Made by a program: the position numbers and the translations under genes. Positions 1 through 8,673 of a stretch of DNA of 64,000 bases are shown here, one piece after another. The DNA lies in contig JADYYG010000045.1 of the NCBI GenBank assembly GCA_020853755.1, positions 24,332-88,331 of the forward strand, read 5' to 3'. Source of the DNA: Dehalococcoidia bacterium. GTDB taxonomy: Bacteria; Chloroflexota; Dehalococcoidia; Tepidiformales; Tepidiformaceae. The notes below the pieces were generated by a model. That model saw nothing but the letters and a program-made list of their open reading frames with translations, searched no databases and had not been told where the DNA came from. How positions within the stretch are numbered: position 1 is the first letter of the stretch; each line of letters opens with the position of its first letter.

Positions 1-503
1 TCTATCTGGAACAGGTCGAATTTGACCACCGCCAGCGAAAGGAAGATGGCGACGACAAAGACTGGCATCGCCACCCCGAGGATGGCGACGCCTCGTAACA
101 GGTAGTCGATCCAGGTGTTCTGTTTCACCGCGCTGATGATCCCGATCGGGATACTGATCGCGAACGAAATCAGCAGGGTCATGATCCCGAGTTCGAGCGT
201 CGTCGTTACGCGCCGGCCAACTTCGGTCCAGGTGCTGAGCTTGCTCTCGTATGAATGGCCGAGGTCGCCGCGCGAGAGTTCGCCCATAAAGCTGAGGTAC
301 TGCCGCCAGAGCGGCTTGTCGAGCCCCAGTTCTTTCCGGGCAAGTTCGATCGCCTCGGTCTGGGAAGCGCCGGTCATAGTCGAAGCGATGCGCTTCTGAG
401 CGAAGTCGCTCGGAAGCGCATGCGTCCCAAGAAAGACCATGGTGGCGACCAGCCAGAGAACCAGCACGTTGAGTAACAATCGCCGGATGATGTAGTTCGT
501 CAA
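1..503 (-). CDS. Peptide/nickel-type ABC transporter permease (DppB-like), partial
   Basis: The 167 codons visible encode the N-terminal part of an inner-membrane permease of the binding-protein-dependent oligopeptide importer family. The reading starts TNYIIRRLLL followed by a first hydrophobic helix, then a periplasmic loop with the family-typical GELSRGDLG motif near residue 78, then further membrane helices. The start chosen is TTG at 503; no ATG exists near this N-terminus, and the RRLL start matches DppB proteins. It lies 48 bases downstream of the solute-binding protein ending at 552 and should form a transporter with it. The 3' end is outside the window. Family assignment is firm; the transported substrate is unknown. 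Confidence 0.85.
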   Translation of the reverse strand, partial: MTNYIIRRLLLNVLVLWLVATMVFLGTHALPSDFAQKRIASTMTGASQTEAIELARKELGLDKPLWRQYLSFMGELSRGDLGHSYESKLSTWTEVGRRVTTTLELGIMTLLISFAISIPIGIISAVKQNTWIDYLLRGVAILGVAMPVFVVAIFLSLAVVKFDLFQI

Positions 504-551
504 TGCTGGTTCCCTGGACGGTCGTGGTTGGAGGCCGGGTTCCTGCGGAAC

Positions 552-2417
552 CTAGGCCAGCGTGCGGGACTTGATAGCGTCCGTGTAGCTGGGGTCCTTC
601 GGGTCCAGGTAACTCTGTCTGAAGGCGAGGTGGGCGCCGGCCGTGTTCCAGTAGCCTGCGGCCGCCTTGCCAGCCTGGGGCTGGGTCTTGAGCGGCGAAT
701 GCGCGAAGTTCCACCGCGCGCTCCGGCTGATGTAGTTGTAGAGCACGCAGGCTCCGTATTGGGCGTTGTCCATGAGGATCTTCTGGGCATCGAGGACGAG
801 CGAACGCGCCTTTGTCAGGTCCGCCGCAACCAGCGACTGGTCGAGCAACTTGTCGAGCTCAGGGTTGTTCACCTTGCTCCAGTTCTGGCTCCCCTTCGAA
901 TGGAAGGTAACGTAGAGCGCCTGCCGCGGATCCGGCGAGTTCACGGCGTTCGTCCACGCTATCCAGTTCGGATACTCGCCCTTTGCCAGGTTCGGGATGA
1001 TGTCGTCGTTGTACGTCGCCTTGGTCGACTTGAACTGGTTCACGCCAAGAGCGTCGTTGAACATCTTGCCGATGAGCTGGTAGGTATCAGGCCAGACCGA
1101 AGTCCACGTCTCAACACCCTTGATATCGACATCGCCCAGGGCTGGCCCGCCGCCGGCGGCCCAGAGTTCGCGGGCTTCCTTGATCTCCTGTGCGCGGTCC
1201 GTCCGGTAGCCAGGCAGCTTGATCAGGTCGTCGGGCTTGATCGCGAAGCCTTCCTGGAGCCACGGCACCACGCCGCTGACCTGGCCCAGGCCCTGGTGGA
1301 AGGCCTGGATCATCGCCCGCCGATCGACGGCCATGTTCATCGCCTTCACGAGGCGGGGATCCTTGAACTGCTTGTGCACATTGAGGTGCATCAACACCGT
1401 GTTCGAAATGCCAGTGAGGGTCTCGAACATGTTCGTCTTGTTGTCTTCGATCACCTTCTTGGTGAGCGAAGCATCGGGCGAAGACCACGCATCGACGAGC
1501 TTTTGTTCGAACGCGAGCCGGTAGGCGTTCGGGTCCTCGAACAGGCCCCACGGGTTTATCGCGCCGTCGAGGTTCGGGTAGCCCTTATCCCAGTAGTCCG
1601 GGTTCTTCTGAAGGATGATGTCCTTGCCGGTGCGGAACTGCTTCAGCGTATAGCCGCTCGTCCCCGGGATGGCCTCTTCCGTGAGGGTGTTGTGGCTGCC
1701 CTCGTACTTCTCCGTCGCCTCCCGGTTCGGGACGCCGGCGAAGAATGCTGCCTGACGCCCGAGGAACGAACCGTTCGGAGTCGGCAAGGTCAGCTTGACG
1801 GTGTAGTCGTCAGGGGTCTCCACCTTGATCCCGGCAAAATCCGACTTGAACCGGAAGGTCGCGGCCGTGCCGTCGGCGAGGAGGCCAGCTGCCTGCCGTT
1901 CGATGTGCCACTTGATGTCAGCGGACGTGAACTCGCGGCCCTTCGTGAGCGGGGTGTTCTGCCACTTCACCCCTTTGCGAAGGTTGAAGGTGTAGACCGT
2001 TGCGTCCGGGGTCTCCCACTTTTCGGCGAGGTCGCCTTCGAGGTCACCCGAGTCCGGGTTCGAAAACCGGACGATCTTGCTGAGGACGGAGCCGGTCAGC
2101 CAGCCAATCTCGTCGCGCTGGCCGCGGTGCACGTCGACCGAATCGAACTGCGTGCCGCCCAGGAACACCGAGCGAGCAACGCCGCCATTGACGACCGCGG
2201 CGCCCGGCGAAGCGGCTGCTGTCGGGCTGCCAGCCGCAGGCGAGCCGGTCTGCCCGGGAGCGGTTGTCGCTTGTGCCGGGCTGTCGTCGTCATCGCCGCA
2301 ACCGACGATTCCCAGGCTTGCCGCGCCAACCCCTGCGGCGGCGGCTCCACCAACGAATCGCCGGCGCGTGACGCGACCAGTTTGTGCCTTGCGTAGCCAG
2401 TAGTTGCGCTGATCCAA
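552..2417 (-). CDS. ABC transporter substrate-binding lipoprotein, family 5
   Basis: This 621-residue protein is an extracytoplasmic receptor that delivers oligopeptides or similar solutes to a Dpp/Opp-type importer. The N-terminus has a twin-arginine motif (RRRFVGG, residues 19-25), a hydrophobic stretch, and a lipobox-like GIVGC near residue 40, followed by an Asp-rich and then a Thr/Pro/Ala-rich linker. The body has the SBP_bac_5 pattern: a WETPD segment, a FNLRKGVKW-type strand near residue 150, and NPDYWDKG near residue 270. It is longer than typical DppA (about 530) mainly through the linker. The permease gene follows 48 bases downstream. Ligand is not predictable from sequence. Confidence 0.9.
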   Translation of the reverse strand: MDQRNYWLRKAQTGRVTRRRFVGGAAAAGVGAASLGIVGCGDDDDSPAQATTAPGQTGSPAAGSPTAAASPGAAVVNGGVARSVFLGGTQFDSVDVHRGQRDEIGWLTGSVLSKIVRFSNPDSGDLEGDLAEKWETPDATVYTFNLRKGVKWQNTPLTKGREFTSADIKWHIERQAAGLLADGTAATFRFKSDFAGIKVETPDDYTVKLTLPTPNGSFLGRQAAFFAGVPNREATEKYEGSHNTLTEEAIPGTSGYTLKQFRTGKDIILQKNPDYWDKGYPNLDGAINPWGLFEDPNAYRLAFEQKLVDAWSSPDASLTKKVIEDNKTNMFETLTGISNTVLMHLNVHKQFKDPRLVKAMNMAVDRRAMIQAFHQGLGQVSGVVPWLQEGFAIKPDDLIKLPGYRTDRAQEIKEARELWAAGGGPALGDVDIKGVETWTSVWPDTYQLIGKMFNDALGVNQFKSTKATYNDDIIPNLAKGEYPNWIAWTNAVNSPDPRQALYVTFHSKGSQNWSKVNNPELDKLLDQSLVAADLTKARSLVLDAQKILMDNAQYGACVLYNYISRSARWNFAHSPLKTQPQAGKAAAGYWNTAGAHLAFRQSYLDPKDPSYTDAIKSRTLA

Positions 2418-2502
2418 ATTCCCCTCCGCTTCGGCTCACAGGGCGTGTATGACGGCCCGAGCCTTGCAGGCGGGAGCGTAGTTAGCGTGGTGCTAATGAC
2501 AT

Positions 2503-2518
2503 ATGACCTAAGTCATAG
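2503..2518. promoter_or_regulatory. Palindrome upstream of the ABC operon, possible operator
   Basis: A perfect inverted repeat, TATGAC and GTCATA separated by four bases (CTAA), lies 86 bases upstream of the ATG at 2417. It is in an AT-rich patch that stands out from the surrounding GC-rich DNA. A further ATGACATATGAC direct repeat overlaps its left side (2497-2508). The 2418-2590 gap holds nothing else I recognise. The position fits a regulator site for the downstream minus-strand operon. The regulator is unknown and the site is unproven. Confidence 0.4.
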
Positions 2519-2590
2519 ACAGTAAAGGGGGCGGGGCGTTCCTGTTTTGGCGGTTTCGACGTCCGTTTTTGTCGGCGGGCTGGCCGCTTC

Positions 2591-4231
2591 TCAGCTGTTC
2601 GACCGCTGGTAGTCGAGGTGCTGGTCCCAGAACGGCGTTGGCGCCGGGCCGCTCACGCCGGCCTTGCGGAAGACGTCTTGCACGGGTAGCACCCAGTGGA
2701 GCACTCCCCCAAACCCGGCCGAGGCAACCAGCTTCGAATCAATCGGGGCCGACAGCCCGCTTCCTCCAACTACCCGTTGCCCGGGTGAACCCGGTTCGTA
2801 CACCTCGGCAACGAAGCGGTTCGCGTCCGGTGAAGTCATCGGCGGACCCCAACCGAACCACGCCGCCGCTCGCCCTCGTCCGTAGTAGCCGTCCACAACG
2901 CGCTTGCTGATAGTCGCGTACGTCTCCACCGCGGCACGGAACTGCGGCCCAAGCACCCCGTTCAGTTGTTCAATGACGATGGAACTCGCGCTGTACAACG
3001 GGTCGAAGACGCTCGGGAAGTCGATCATAACCGGCCCGAGCCCGAGGCCTCCCGCGGCTTCCCAGCGGCGCCGTGCATCTGCGGCCGCACGTTCGTCCCA
3101 GGGGCCGTAGCCCGGTAACCCGGACAGGTCCGCAGCACGGCCGGGCGCGGTGAACAGCGCCGGAGGGACCGGCCCACAGGCCTCCGCGCGCCCGCCAAAC
3201 AACGCCTTGACCAGCCACTGACGATTCAGGGCCGAACTGAAGGCGGCCAGCAGTTCCGGCTGGTTCCAGGGCGGCGCGCCGATGAAGAACGAACTCATGA
3301 TGACTTCACGTTGGGGTCGCACCGTCTGGGTACCCCCCGGGATCGTTCGCAGCCGTGCAGCCTCGCGCCTGTCGAAGACCGTCAATTCGTCGAGCGAACC
3401 GTCAGCGAACCGTTGAGCCGCGTCCTTCGGCTCAACCACAAACAACTGGTCCAGTAACGGCTTGCGATGTCCTTCGCGCCATGCCGTGAACTTGAGCCCG
3501 TCATCGGCCCAGTCGAAGAGCCACGGCCCGCTGCCAACAACATGGTCCGAATCCTGCTTCGGCCACAGCTCCGCAAACGAAGCAACAGCTTCCGGCGCCT
3601 GCACCAGCGCGAACTCCGAGGCCAGCGTGTCGAGCATGAAGGGGTCTCGGCGAACGAGCCGGATGCGAGCCGTGTTCTCACCCGGGGAGTCGACCGAGGC
3701 TATGGACCCGTATGCCCAGGAACGCTGCGCACGAGGCGCTGTATCGCTCTTCGCCAACTCAAGGGCCCGTTCCAGGTGGGCAACGATGTCGGCGCCCGTG
3801 ACCGCACGCCCGTTGAGCGGCGCTTTCGGCTGCCAGCGCGCCGCCGGGTTCAGGTGGAGGATGAGCGCGCCTTCATCGGGTGTTTCCCACCGCCCGGCGA
3901 GATCCCCTGCGAGCTTTCCGTTTTCCCATTGGAGCAATCGCGAGTGCGTCCGGCCGAGTACCTCCACCACCGACGGCTCGCCGGTGCGTTGGGCGTCGAA
4001 GGTGTCGAAGTTGAACCGCGCGGCGGCGGCAATTGTCTGCGAGCCGCCAACCCTGGGACTGGTCTGCGTGGGCACGATAGTTGGCGTCGAGGACGGCGGT
4101 GAGCTCTCCGGCGCTTCAGGGGCAATGGCGTCACGCCTGTGCGACAAGAGCCCCGCAGCGCCCGCGCCTGCTGCTACCATCCCCGCTGCCGCGCCTCCCA
4201 GGAACGCCCGGCGAGGTAGCCGGACATTCAC
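2591..4231 (-). CDS. TAT-exported ABC substrate-binding protein, family 5
   Basis: A 546-residue solute-binding protein related to the one at 552-2417 but divergent. The start chosen is GTG at 4231, whose GTGA overlaps the stop of the preceding CDF gene; an upstream ATG at 4297 would add 22 residues read inside the CDF gene and is less likely. The N-terminus has a twin-arginine motif (PRRAFLGG) and a long Ala/Gly-rich hydrophobic stretch. I see no lipobox Cys, so it is probably released or anchored by its signal. Family features include WETPDEGALILHL and a GSGPWLF segment. No permease of its own is adjacent, so it may share the permease past the left edge. Ligand unknown. Confidence 0.8.
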   Translation of the reverse strand: MNVRLPRRAFLGGAAAGMVAAGAGAAGLLSHRRDAIAPEAPESSPPSSTPTIVPTQTSPRVGGSQTIAAAARFNFDTFDAQRTGEPSVVEVLGRTHSRLLQWENGKLAGDLAGRWETPDEGALILHLNPAARWQPKAPLNGRAVTGADIVAHLERALELAKSDTAPRAQRSWAYGSIASVDSPGENTARIRLVRRDPFMLDTLASEFALVQAPEAVASFAELWPKQDSDHVVGSGPWLFDWADDGLKFTAWREGHRKPLLDQLFVVEPKDAAQRFADGSLDELTVFDRREAARLRTIPGGTQTVRPQREVIMSSFFIGAPPWNQPELLAAFSSALNRQWLVKALFGGRAEACGPVPPALFTAPGRAADLSGLPGYGPWDERAAADARRRWEAAGGLGLGPVMIDFPSVFDPLYSASSIVIEQLNGVLGPQFRAAVETYATISKRVVDGYYGRGRAAAWFGWGPPMTSPDANRFVAEVYEPGSPGQRVVGGSGLSAPIDSKLVASAGFGGVLHWVLPVQDVFRKAGVSGPAPTPFWDQHLDYQRSNS

Positions 4232-5163
4232 CGCGGCGCGACCGGCTGGTGCTCGTGGCCGCTGGGAACAAGGCCCGCGTCCGGACTGAGGCAGCACTCC
4301 ATGGCTGCATGCAAGGCGGGCGTTTCCGGCTGCAACGTCACATGCCCTATACCGAAGCGCTCGCGGAAGAGCGAGGCGAGGTCGGTAAGGATGTGCTCAG
4401 TGCAGGTCACGTCCTGTAGTTCCACGTGTGCACTGAGGGCCGGGAATGAAGGCGCGATCGACCACACGTGGACATCGTGGAGCGCTACGACGCCCTCGAC
4501 GTCGAGCGCTGCAGCTTCGATGGCGCCGGGTTCGACGCCTGCCGGGGCGCTTTCGAGGAGGATTTCGCCCGAAGCTTTGAGTAGCGTCAGCGCTCGTGGC
4601 ACAACAAGGGCGGCGATCGCCAGGCCGGCCACGGCGTCGATACCTTCCCAGCCGCCAAGCGCGATGATCCCGGCCGAAACGATCACGGCCACGGAGCCGA
4701 CAGCATCGACCGTCGCTTCGAGGGTTGCTGCACGGACGTTCAGGTTGTGGCTCCCGTGGCTGTGCAGCAGGCGCACCACGGCGAGGTTCACGGCCAACCC
4801 CGCGGCGCCGACGAGCATCACCGGAGTCGTATCGACTTCGGGCGTGTTTCGCAGGTGTGAGACCGATTCGAAAGCGATGTATCCTGCAATGCACATCAGG
4901 ATGACGACGTGGAGCGGCACGACGAGGACTTCGAAACGTGCCAGCCCATAGGTGTGCCTGCCTGAGGCCGGCCGCCGCGCCAGTGTCGCCGCCCCGAGGG
5001 CGAGGACGAGGCCACCTGAATCCGCCAACATGTGGCCCGCGTCCGAGAGCAGCGCGAGTGAGTTCGTCAGGAACCCCGCAACCGCTTCGACGACGACGAA
5101 CGCCGCCGTGACGATGAGTCCGGCGAGGAGCGCATTGCGGGCCTGCCCGGGGTGCGCGTGCAT
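4228..5163 (-). CDS. Cation diffusion facilitator family metal transporter
   Basis: A 311-residue CDF (ZitB/CzcD-like) proton-coupled divalent metal exporter. Six hydrophobic segments are visible, followed by a cytoplasmic C-terminal domain starting near residue 205 with a HDVHVWS motif typical of the family. In TM2 the site motif is intact (SDAGHMLAD, the HxxxD pair). In TM5 the usual HxxxD reads ExxxD (LEATVDAVGS), so one of four expected metal ligands is Glu instead of His. The first residues (MHAHPG) are only mildly His-rich. It is translationally coupled to the solute-binding protein gene downstream (GTGA overlap). Export of Zn or a related metal is likely; specificity may be altered. 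Confidence 0.85.
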   Translation of the reverse strand: MHAHPGQARNALLAGLIVTAAFVVVEAVAGFLTNSLALLSDAGHMLADSGGLVLALGAATLARRPASGRHTYGLARFEVLVVPLHVVILMCIAGYIAFESVSHLRNTPEVDTTPVMLVGAAGLAVNLAVVRLLHSHGSHNLNVRAATLEATVDAVGSVAVIVSAGIIALGGWEGIDAVAGLAIAALVVPRALTLLKASGEILLESAPAGVEPGAIEAAALDVEGVVALHDVHVWSIAPSFPALSAHVELQDVTCTEHILTDLASLFRERFGIGHVTLQPETPALHAAMECCLSPDAGLVPSGHEHQPVAPR

Positions 5164-5238
5164 GCCTCCATGCTAGCAGACCGCCCCGATGCTACATTGA
5201 AACGACGGGCAATCGTGCCCGGATGAGGGTTTACCGGC

Positions 5239-8200
5239 CTGTCCGGAGAGCTTGCCGGCCTATCGGCCGCAGTTGCCGAAGCGATCCAGCCCCTGCTGAA
5301 GGTTGGGGAGGGTTCGCTGCGCCTCGGGCTCCCTGAGGCTGGACGGGCCGCGGTTGCCGCGGCGATAACCCGGACCCATAACCTGCCTACCCTGCTGCTC
5401 GTTGCTTCGCCTGCCAAGTCGTTGGCGATGCACGAGGAACTGGGCCTGTTCCTCCGGCCCGATATCCCGCTCGCGCGCCTGCCAGAACGGGAGGCACTGC
5501 CCTACGAGTTCGTCCGCGACGACCACGCGGTAGCCATCGACCGCAGCCGGGCGCTCGGTCTCCTCCGTTCTGACGGTCCGGCGCTTGTGGTCGCCTCCTG
5601 GGCGGCCCTTTCCGAACACTGCGCCGGCCCGGAACTCGAAGGCGAAGGGGTCCAGCTTCAGCCCGGGGCGACCATCAGCCCGGCGGCACTCATGGCAACC
5701 CTCGAGTCCGCAGGCTACGCGGTCGAGCCGCTCGCTGACTCGCCGGGGACAGCATCCCGCCGTGGGGGCATCATCGACGTGTTCCCCGCCACGGCTGAGC
5801 GGCCGTTCCGCATCGAATTCTTCGGTGACGAAATCGAGAGCATCCGCGAGCTCGACCTCGCAAGTCAGCGGAGCATTGCACGCCTCGACAGCCTGCACCT
5901 CCCGCCGGCGGCTTCGAACTCGGCGGCCGCGCGACTGGCGGCCCTACGCCTCGCCGGGACACTGGACGCAGAGGGGGAAGCAGCAGAACTGGTCGTCGAA
6001 CAACTGGAACTGCTCGCGGATGGATACCGGAGCGACTATGCGGGCTTCTTCGAACCGCTCCTCTACACGACGGACGCATGCGCGCACCTGGCGCCCGGCG
6101 CGCTCCTGGTTCTCGACGAGCCCGACGACGGCGCAATCGCCCTCACCACCGCGCTCGAACACGAAGCCCGCACGAGGCACGAACTCGAGCAGCGCGGCGC
6201 CATCCCGGCCGGGCTGCCGGCGCTTCGGACGGCCCCGAACGTACTGTCCGCCGCGCTGGCCGCACGACCGTCCATCGAACTCCAGCGCTTCGGGACCGAG
6301 GAACTGGGAGCGAAGCGCCTGCCACTCGCCAGCACGCCCAGCTTCGCAGGCAAGCTCCGGACCCTCGCCCAACAGGCCGGCGCATGGGCGAAGGACGGCC
6401 GGGCCGTCGCGATCGTCTCGCAGCAGGCCCTGCGCCTCGCCGAACTGCTCGACGAAGAAGGCCTTTCGGCCACGAGCCTCCGCTCGCTTGGCACTGCGCC
6501 CCAACCGGGCGAAATCGTGCTCCTCCCGCTGGCAACGGGAGGAGGCTTCACCCTCGGCGACACGCTGACCGTCGTCACCGACTCGGAAATTTTCGGCTTC
6601 CGCAAGCGCCGACGGCCGACGCGCTCACGCCAGGGCGTCCGCAGCGACCTCGTCTCGACCCTCGAAGTCGGCGACTACCTCGTTCACGCCGACCACGGCA
6701 TCGCCCGCTACGCCGGCCTCATCCGGCGGACCTCAGACGGCGTCGAACGCGAATACCTCGAACTCCAGTACGCCGAGAACGACAAGCTCTATGTCCCCGC
6801 GGACCAGCTCGATTCGGTCACCCGTTACATCGGCCCAACCGACCACCCGCCGGCGCTGACGCGGCTCGGCTCGCAGGACTGGGCACGGGCGAAGCGCCGG
6901 GTGAAACAGGCTGTCGTCGAGCTCGCCCAGGAATTGCTCGACCTCTATGCCAGGCGCGAGATGTCCCGCGGGCACGCGTTCCCTGCCGACAACGCCTGGC
7001 AGATGGAGATGGAAGCGGCCTTCCCCTTCGTCGAAACACAGGACCAACTCGAAGCCATCGCTGAAGTGAAGTCCGATATGGAGAACCCGAAGCCGATGGA
7101 CCGCCTCATCTGCGGAGACGTCGGCTACGGGAAGACGGAGGTTGCGGTGCGCGCAGCCTTCAAGGCGGTCATGGATGGCAAGCAGGTCGCCGTCCTCGTC
7201 CCGACGACGGTGCTCGCAGAGCAGCACGGCAACACCTTCCGCGAACGCGTGGCCGGATTCCCGGTCCGTGTGGAAGTGCTCTCCCGCTTCCGCAACGAAC
7301 AACAGCAGCGCGAAATCGTCAGTGCGATCACGTCGGGCGAAGTGGACATCGCCATCGGCACCCACCGTCTCGTCCAGAAGGACGTAGCGTTCCGGGACCT
7401 CGGTCTCGTGATCATCGATGAAGAGCAGCGCTTCGGCGTCTCCCATAAGGAGCGTCTCAAGCAAATGCGCGCCGAGGTCGACAGCCTGGTCCTTTCAGCC
7501 ACGCCAATCCCGCGCACGCTGCAGATGTCGCTCGTCGGCATCCGGGACATGAGCACCGTGATGACCCCACCCGAAGAGCGCCAGCCCATCCGTACCTACG
7601 TCCTCCAGTGGGACGACGAACTGCTCCGCGAGGCCATCGACCGCGAACTCCAACGCGGCGGGCAGGTCTACTTCGTCCACAACCGCGTGCACAACATCGA
7701 GCGAATCGTCGCCCGGATTCGCGACATCATCCCTGAGGCGCGTGTCACGGTTGGCCACGGCCAGATGCCGGAAGACCAGCTTGAACGCGTGATGATGGAG
7801 TTCGCAGCGGGGGAGCACGACGTGCTCGTGTGCACCACCATTATTGAGAGCGGCCTCGACATCCCGAACGCCAACACCATCATCATCAACGACGCAAACC
7901 ACCTCGGCCTCGCCCAGCTTTACCAGCTGCGTGGCCGCGTCGGACGGTCAGCCAACCGGGCCTACGCCTACCTCCTGTACGACAAGAACCGGGCGATGAG
8001 CGAGACCGCCCAGAAGCGCCTCGAAGCCATCTTCGAAGCCACCGAACTGGGCGCCGGGTTCCAGATCGCCCTTCGCGACCTCGAAATCCGGGGTGCCGGC
8101 AACGTCCTCGGCAATGAGCAGAGCGGTCACATCGCCGCTGTCGGCTTCGACATGTACTCGAAGCTTGTCGCCGAAGCCGTCTCCGCCCTCAAGAAGCTCA

Positions 8201-8673
8201 TCAAACCCGGGGACACCTCCGGCCCGCCGCCGCTCCCGCCGTCGGTGCTCATCGACTTGCCGCTGAGCGCGCACGTCCCCGAAACCTATATCGAAGACAT
8301 GCACGCTCGCCTGTCCGTCTACCAGCGGGTCGCCGAAGTCGATTCTCCCGAAGCCGTCGCCACGATGGAGGCCGAGCTTCGTGACCGATTCGGCGCCGTC
8401 CCCAGGTCGGTGGAAAACCTGCTCTATGTCTCGCTCATCCGCGCCATGGCACGAAAGGCAAACGTCGAGAGCCTGAAGACGGACGAGCACATGTTCCACC
8501 TGCGTATCCGCGGCGGCACCCCGCCCGAAGTGAAGGCAGCAGTCGAAGGCCTGAATCTGAAAAGTATCCTTGTCGGGCCGAACCAGGTGCGCATCGACCG
8601 GATTGGCGCGGGGACGAACTGGATGCCGCTCCTCGCGAAGGTCCTGCGTACGATGGCAGGTGCGCGTCAGTAG
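5239..8673 (+). CDS. mfd: Transcription-repair coupling factor Mfd
   Basis: Mfd removes RNA polymerase stalled at lesions and recruits UvrA. From the ATG at 5422 the protein is 1083 residues. Conserved Mfd/UvrB-like sequence continues in frame upstream to about 5239 (GLSGELAGL onwards, PTLLLVASPAKSLAM), and an in-frame TGA sits at 5224. The start is therefore upstream of 5422, and CTG at 5239 is the best candidate because no ATG, GTG or TTG lies between 5227 and 5415. Visible parts in order are the UvrB-like N-terminal module, an RNA-polymerase-interacting CarD-like domain (GDYLVHADHGIARY), the Walker A motif GDVGYGKTE, DEEQ box, helicase domain 2 with QLRGRVGRS, and the C-terminal TRCF domain. 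A hairpin at 5206-5221 precedes it. Confidence 0.95.
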   Translation: MSGELAGLSAAVAEAIQPLLKVGEGSLRLGLPEAGRAAVAAAITRTHNLPTLLLVASPAKSLAMHEELGLFLRPDIPLARLPEREALPYEFVRDDHAVAIDRSRALGLLRSDGPALVVASWAALSEHCAGPELEGEGVQLQPGATISPAALMATLESAGYAVEPLADSPGTASRRGGIIDVFPATAERPFRIEFFGDEIESIRELDLASQRSIARLDSLHLPPAASNSAAARLAALRLAGTLDAEGEAAELVVEQLELLADGYRSDYAGFFEPLLYTTDACAHLAPGALLVLDEPDDGAIALTTALEHEARTRHELEQRGAIPAGLPALRTAPNVLSAALAARPSIELQRFGTEELGAKRLPLASTPSFAGKLRTLAQQAGAWAKDGRAVAIVSQQALRLAELLDEEGLSATSLRSLGTAPQPGEIVLLPLATGGGFTLGDTLTVVTDSEIFGFRKRRRPTRSRQGVRSDLVSTLEVGDYLVHADHGIARYAGLIRRTSDGVEREYLELQYAENDKLYVPADQLDSVTRYIGPTDHPPALTRLGSQDWARAKRRVKQAVVELAQELLDLYARREMSRGHAFPADNAWQMEMEAAFPFVETQDQLEAIAEVKSDMENPKPMDRLICGDVGYGKTEVAVRAAFKAVMDGKQVAVLVPTTVLAEQHGNTFRERVAGFPVRVEVLSRFRNEQQQREIVSAITSGEVDIAIGTHRLVQKDVAFRDLGLVIIDEEQRFGVSHKERLKQMRAEVDSLVLSATPIPRTLQMSLVGIRDMSTVMTPPEERQPIRTYVLQWDDELLREAIDRELQRGGQVYFVHNRVHNIERIVARIRDIIPEARVTVGHGQMPEDQLERVMMEFAAGEHDVLVCTTIIESGLDIPNANTIIINDANHLGLAQLYQLRGRVGRSANRAYAYLLYDKNRAMSETAQKRLEAIFEATELGAGFQIALRDLEIRGAGNVLGNEQSGHIAAVGFDMYSKLVAEAVSALKKLIKPGDTSGPPPLPPSVLIDLPLSAHVPETYIEDMHARLSVYQRVAEVDSPEAVATMEAELRDRFGAVPRSVENLLYVSLIRAMARKANVESLKTDEHMFHLRIRGGTPPEVKAAVEGLNLKSILVGPNQVRIDRIGAGTNWMPLLAKVLRTMAGARQ

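Noticed and set aside
528..2396. Long plus-strand open frame opposite the solute-binding protein gene
   Set aside because: It is a high-GC antisense shadow. The minus-strand frame has a signal peptide, lipobox and family motifs; the plus frame has none.
4232..4297. N-terminal extension of the second solute-binding protein from the ATG at 4297
   Set aside because: It overlaps the CDF gene by 70 bases and places an Arg/Pro-rich stretch before the twin-arginine signal; the GTG at 4231 gives the usual 4-base overlap.
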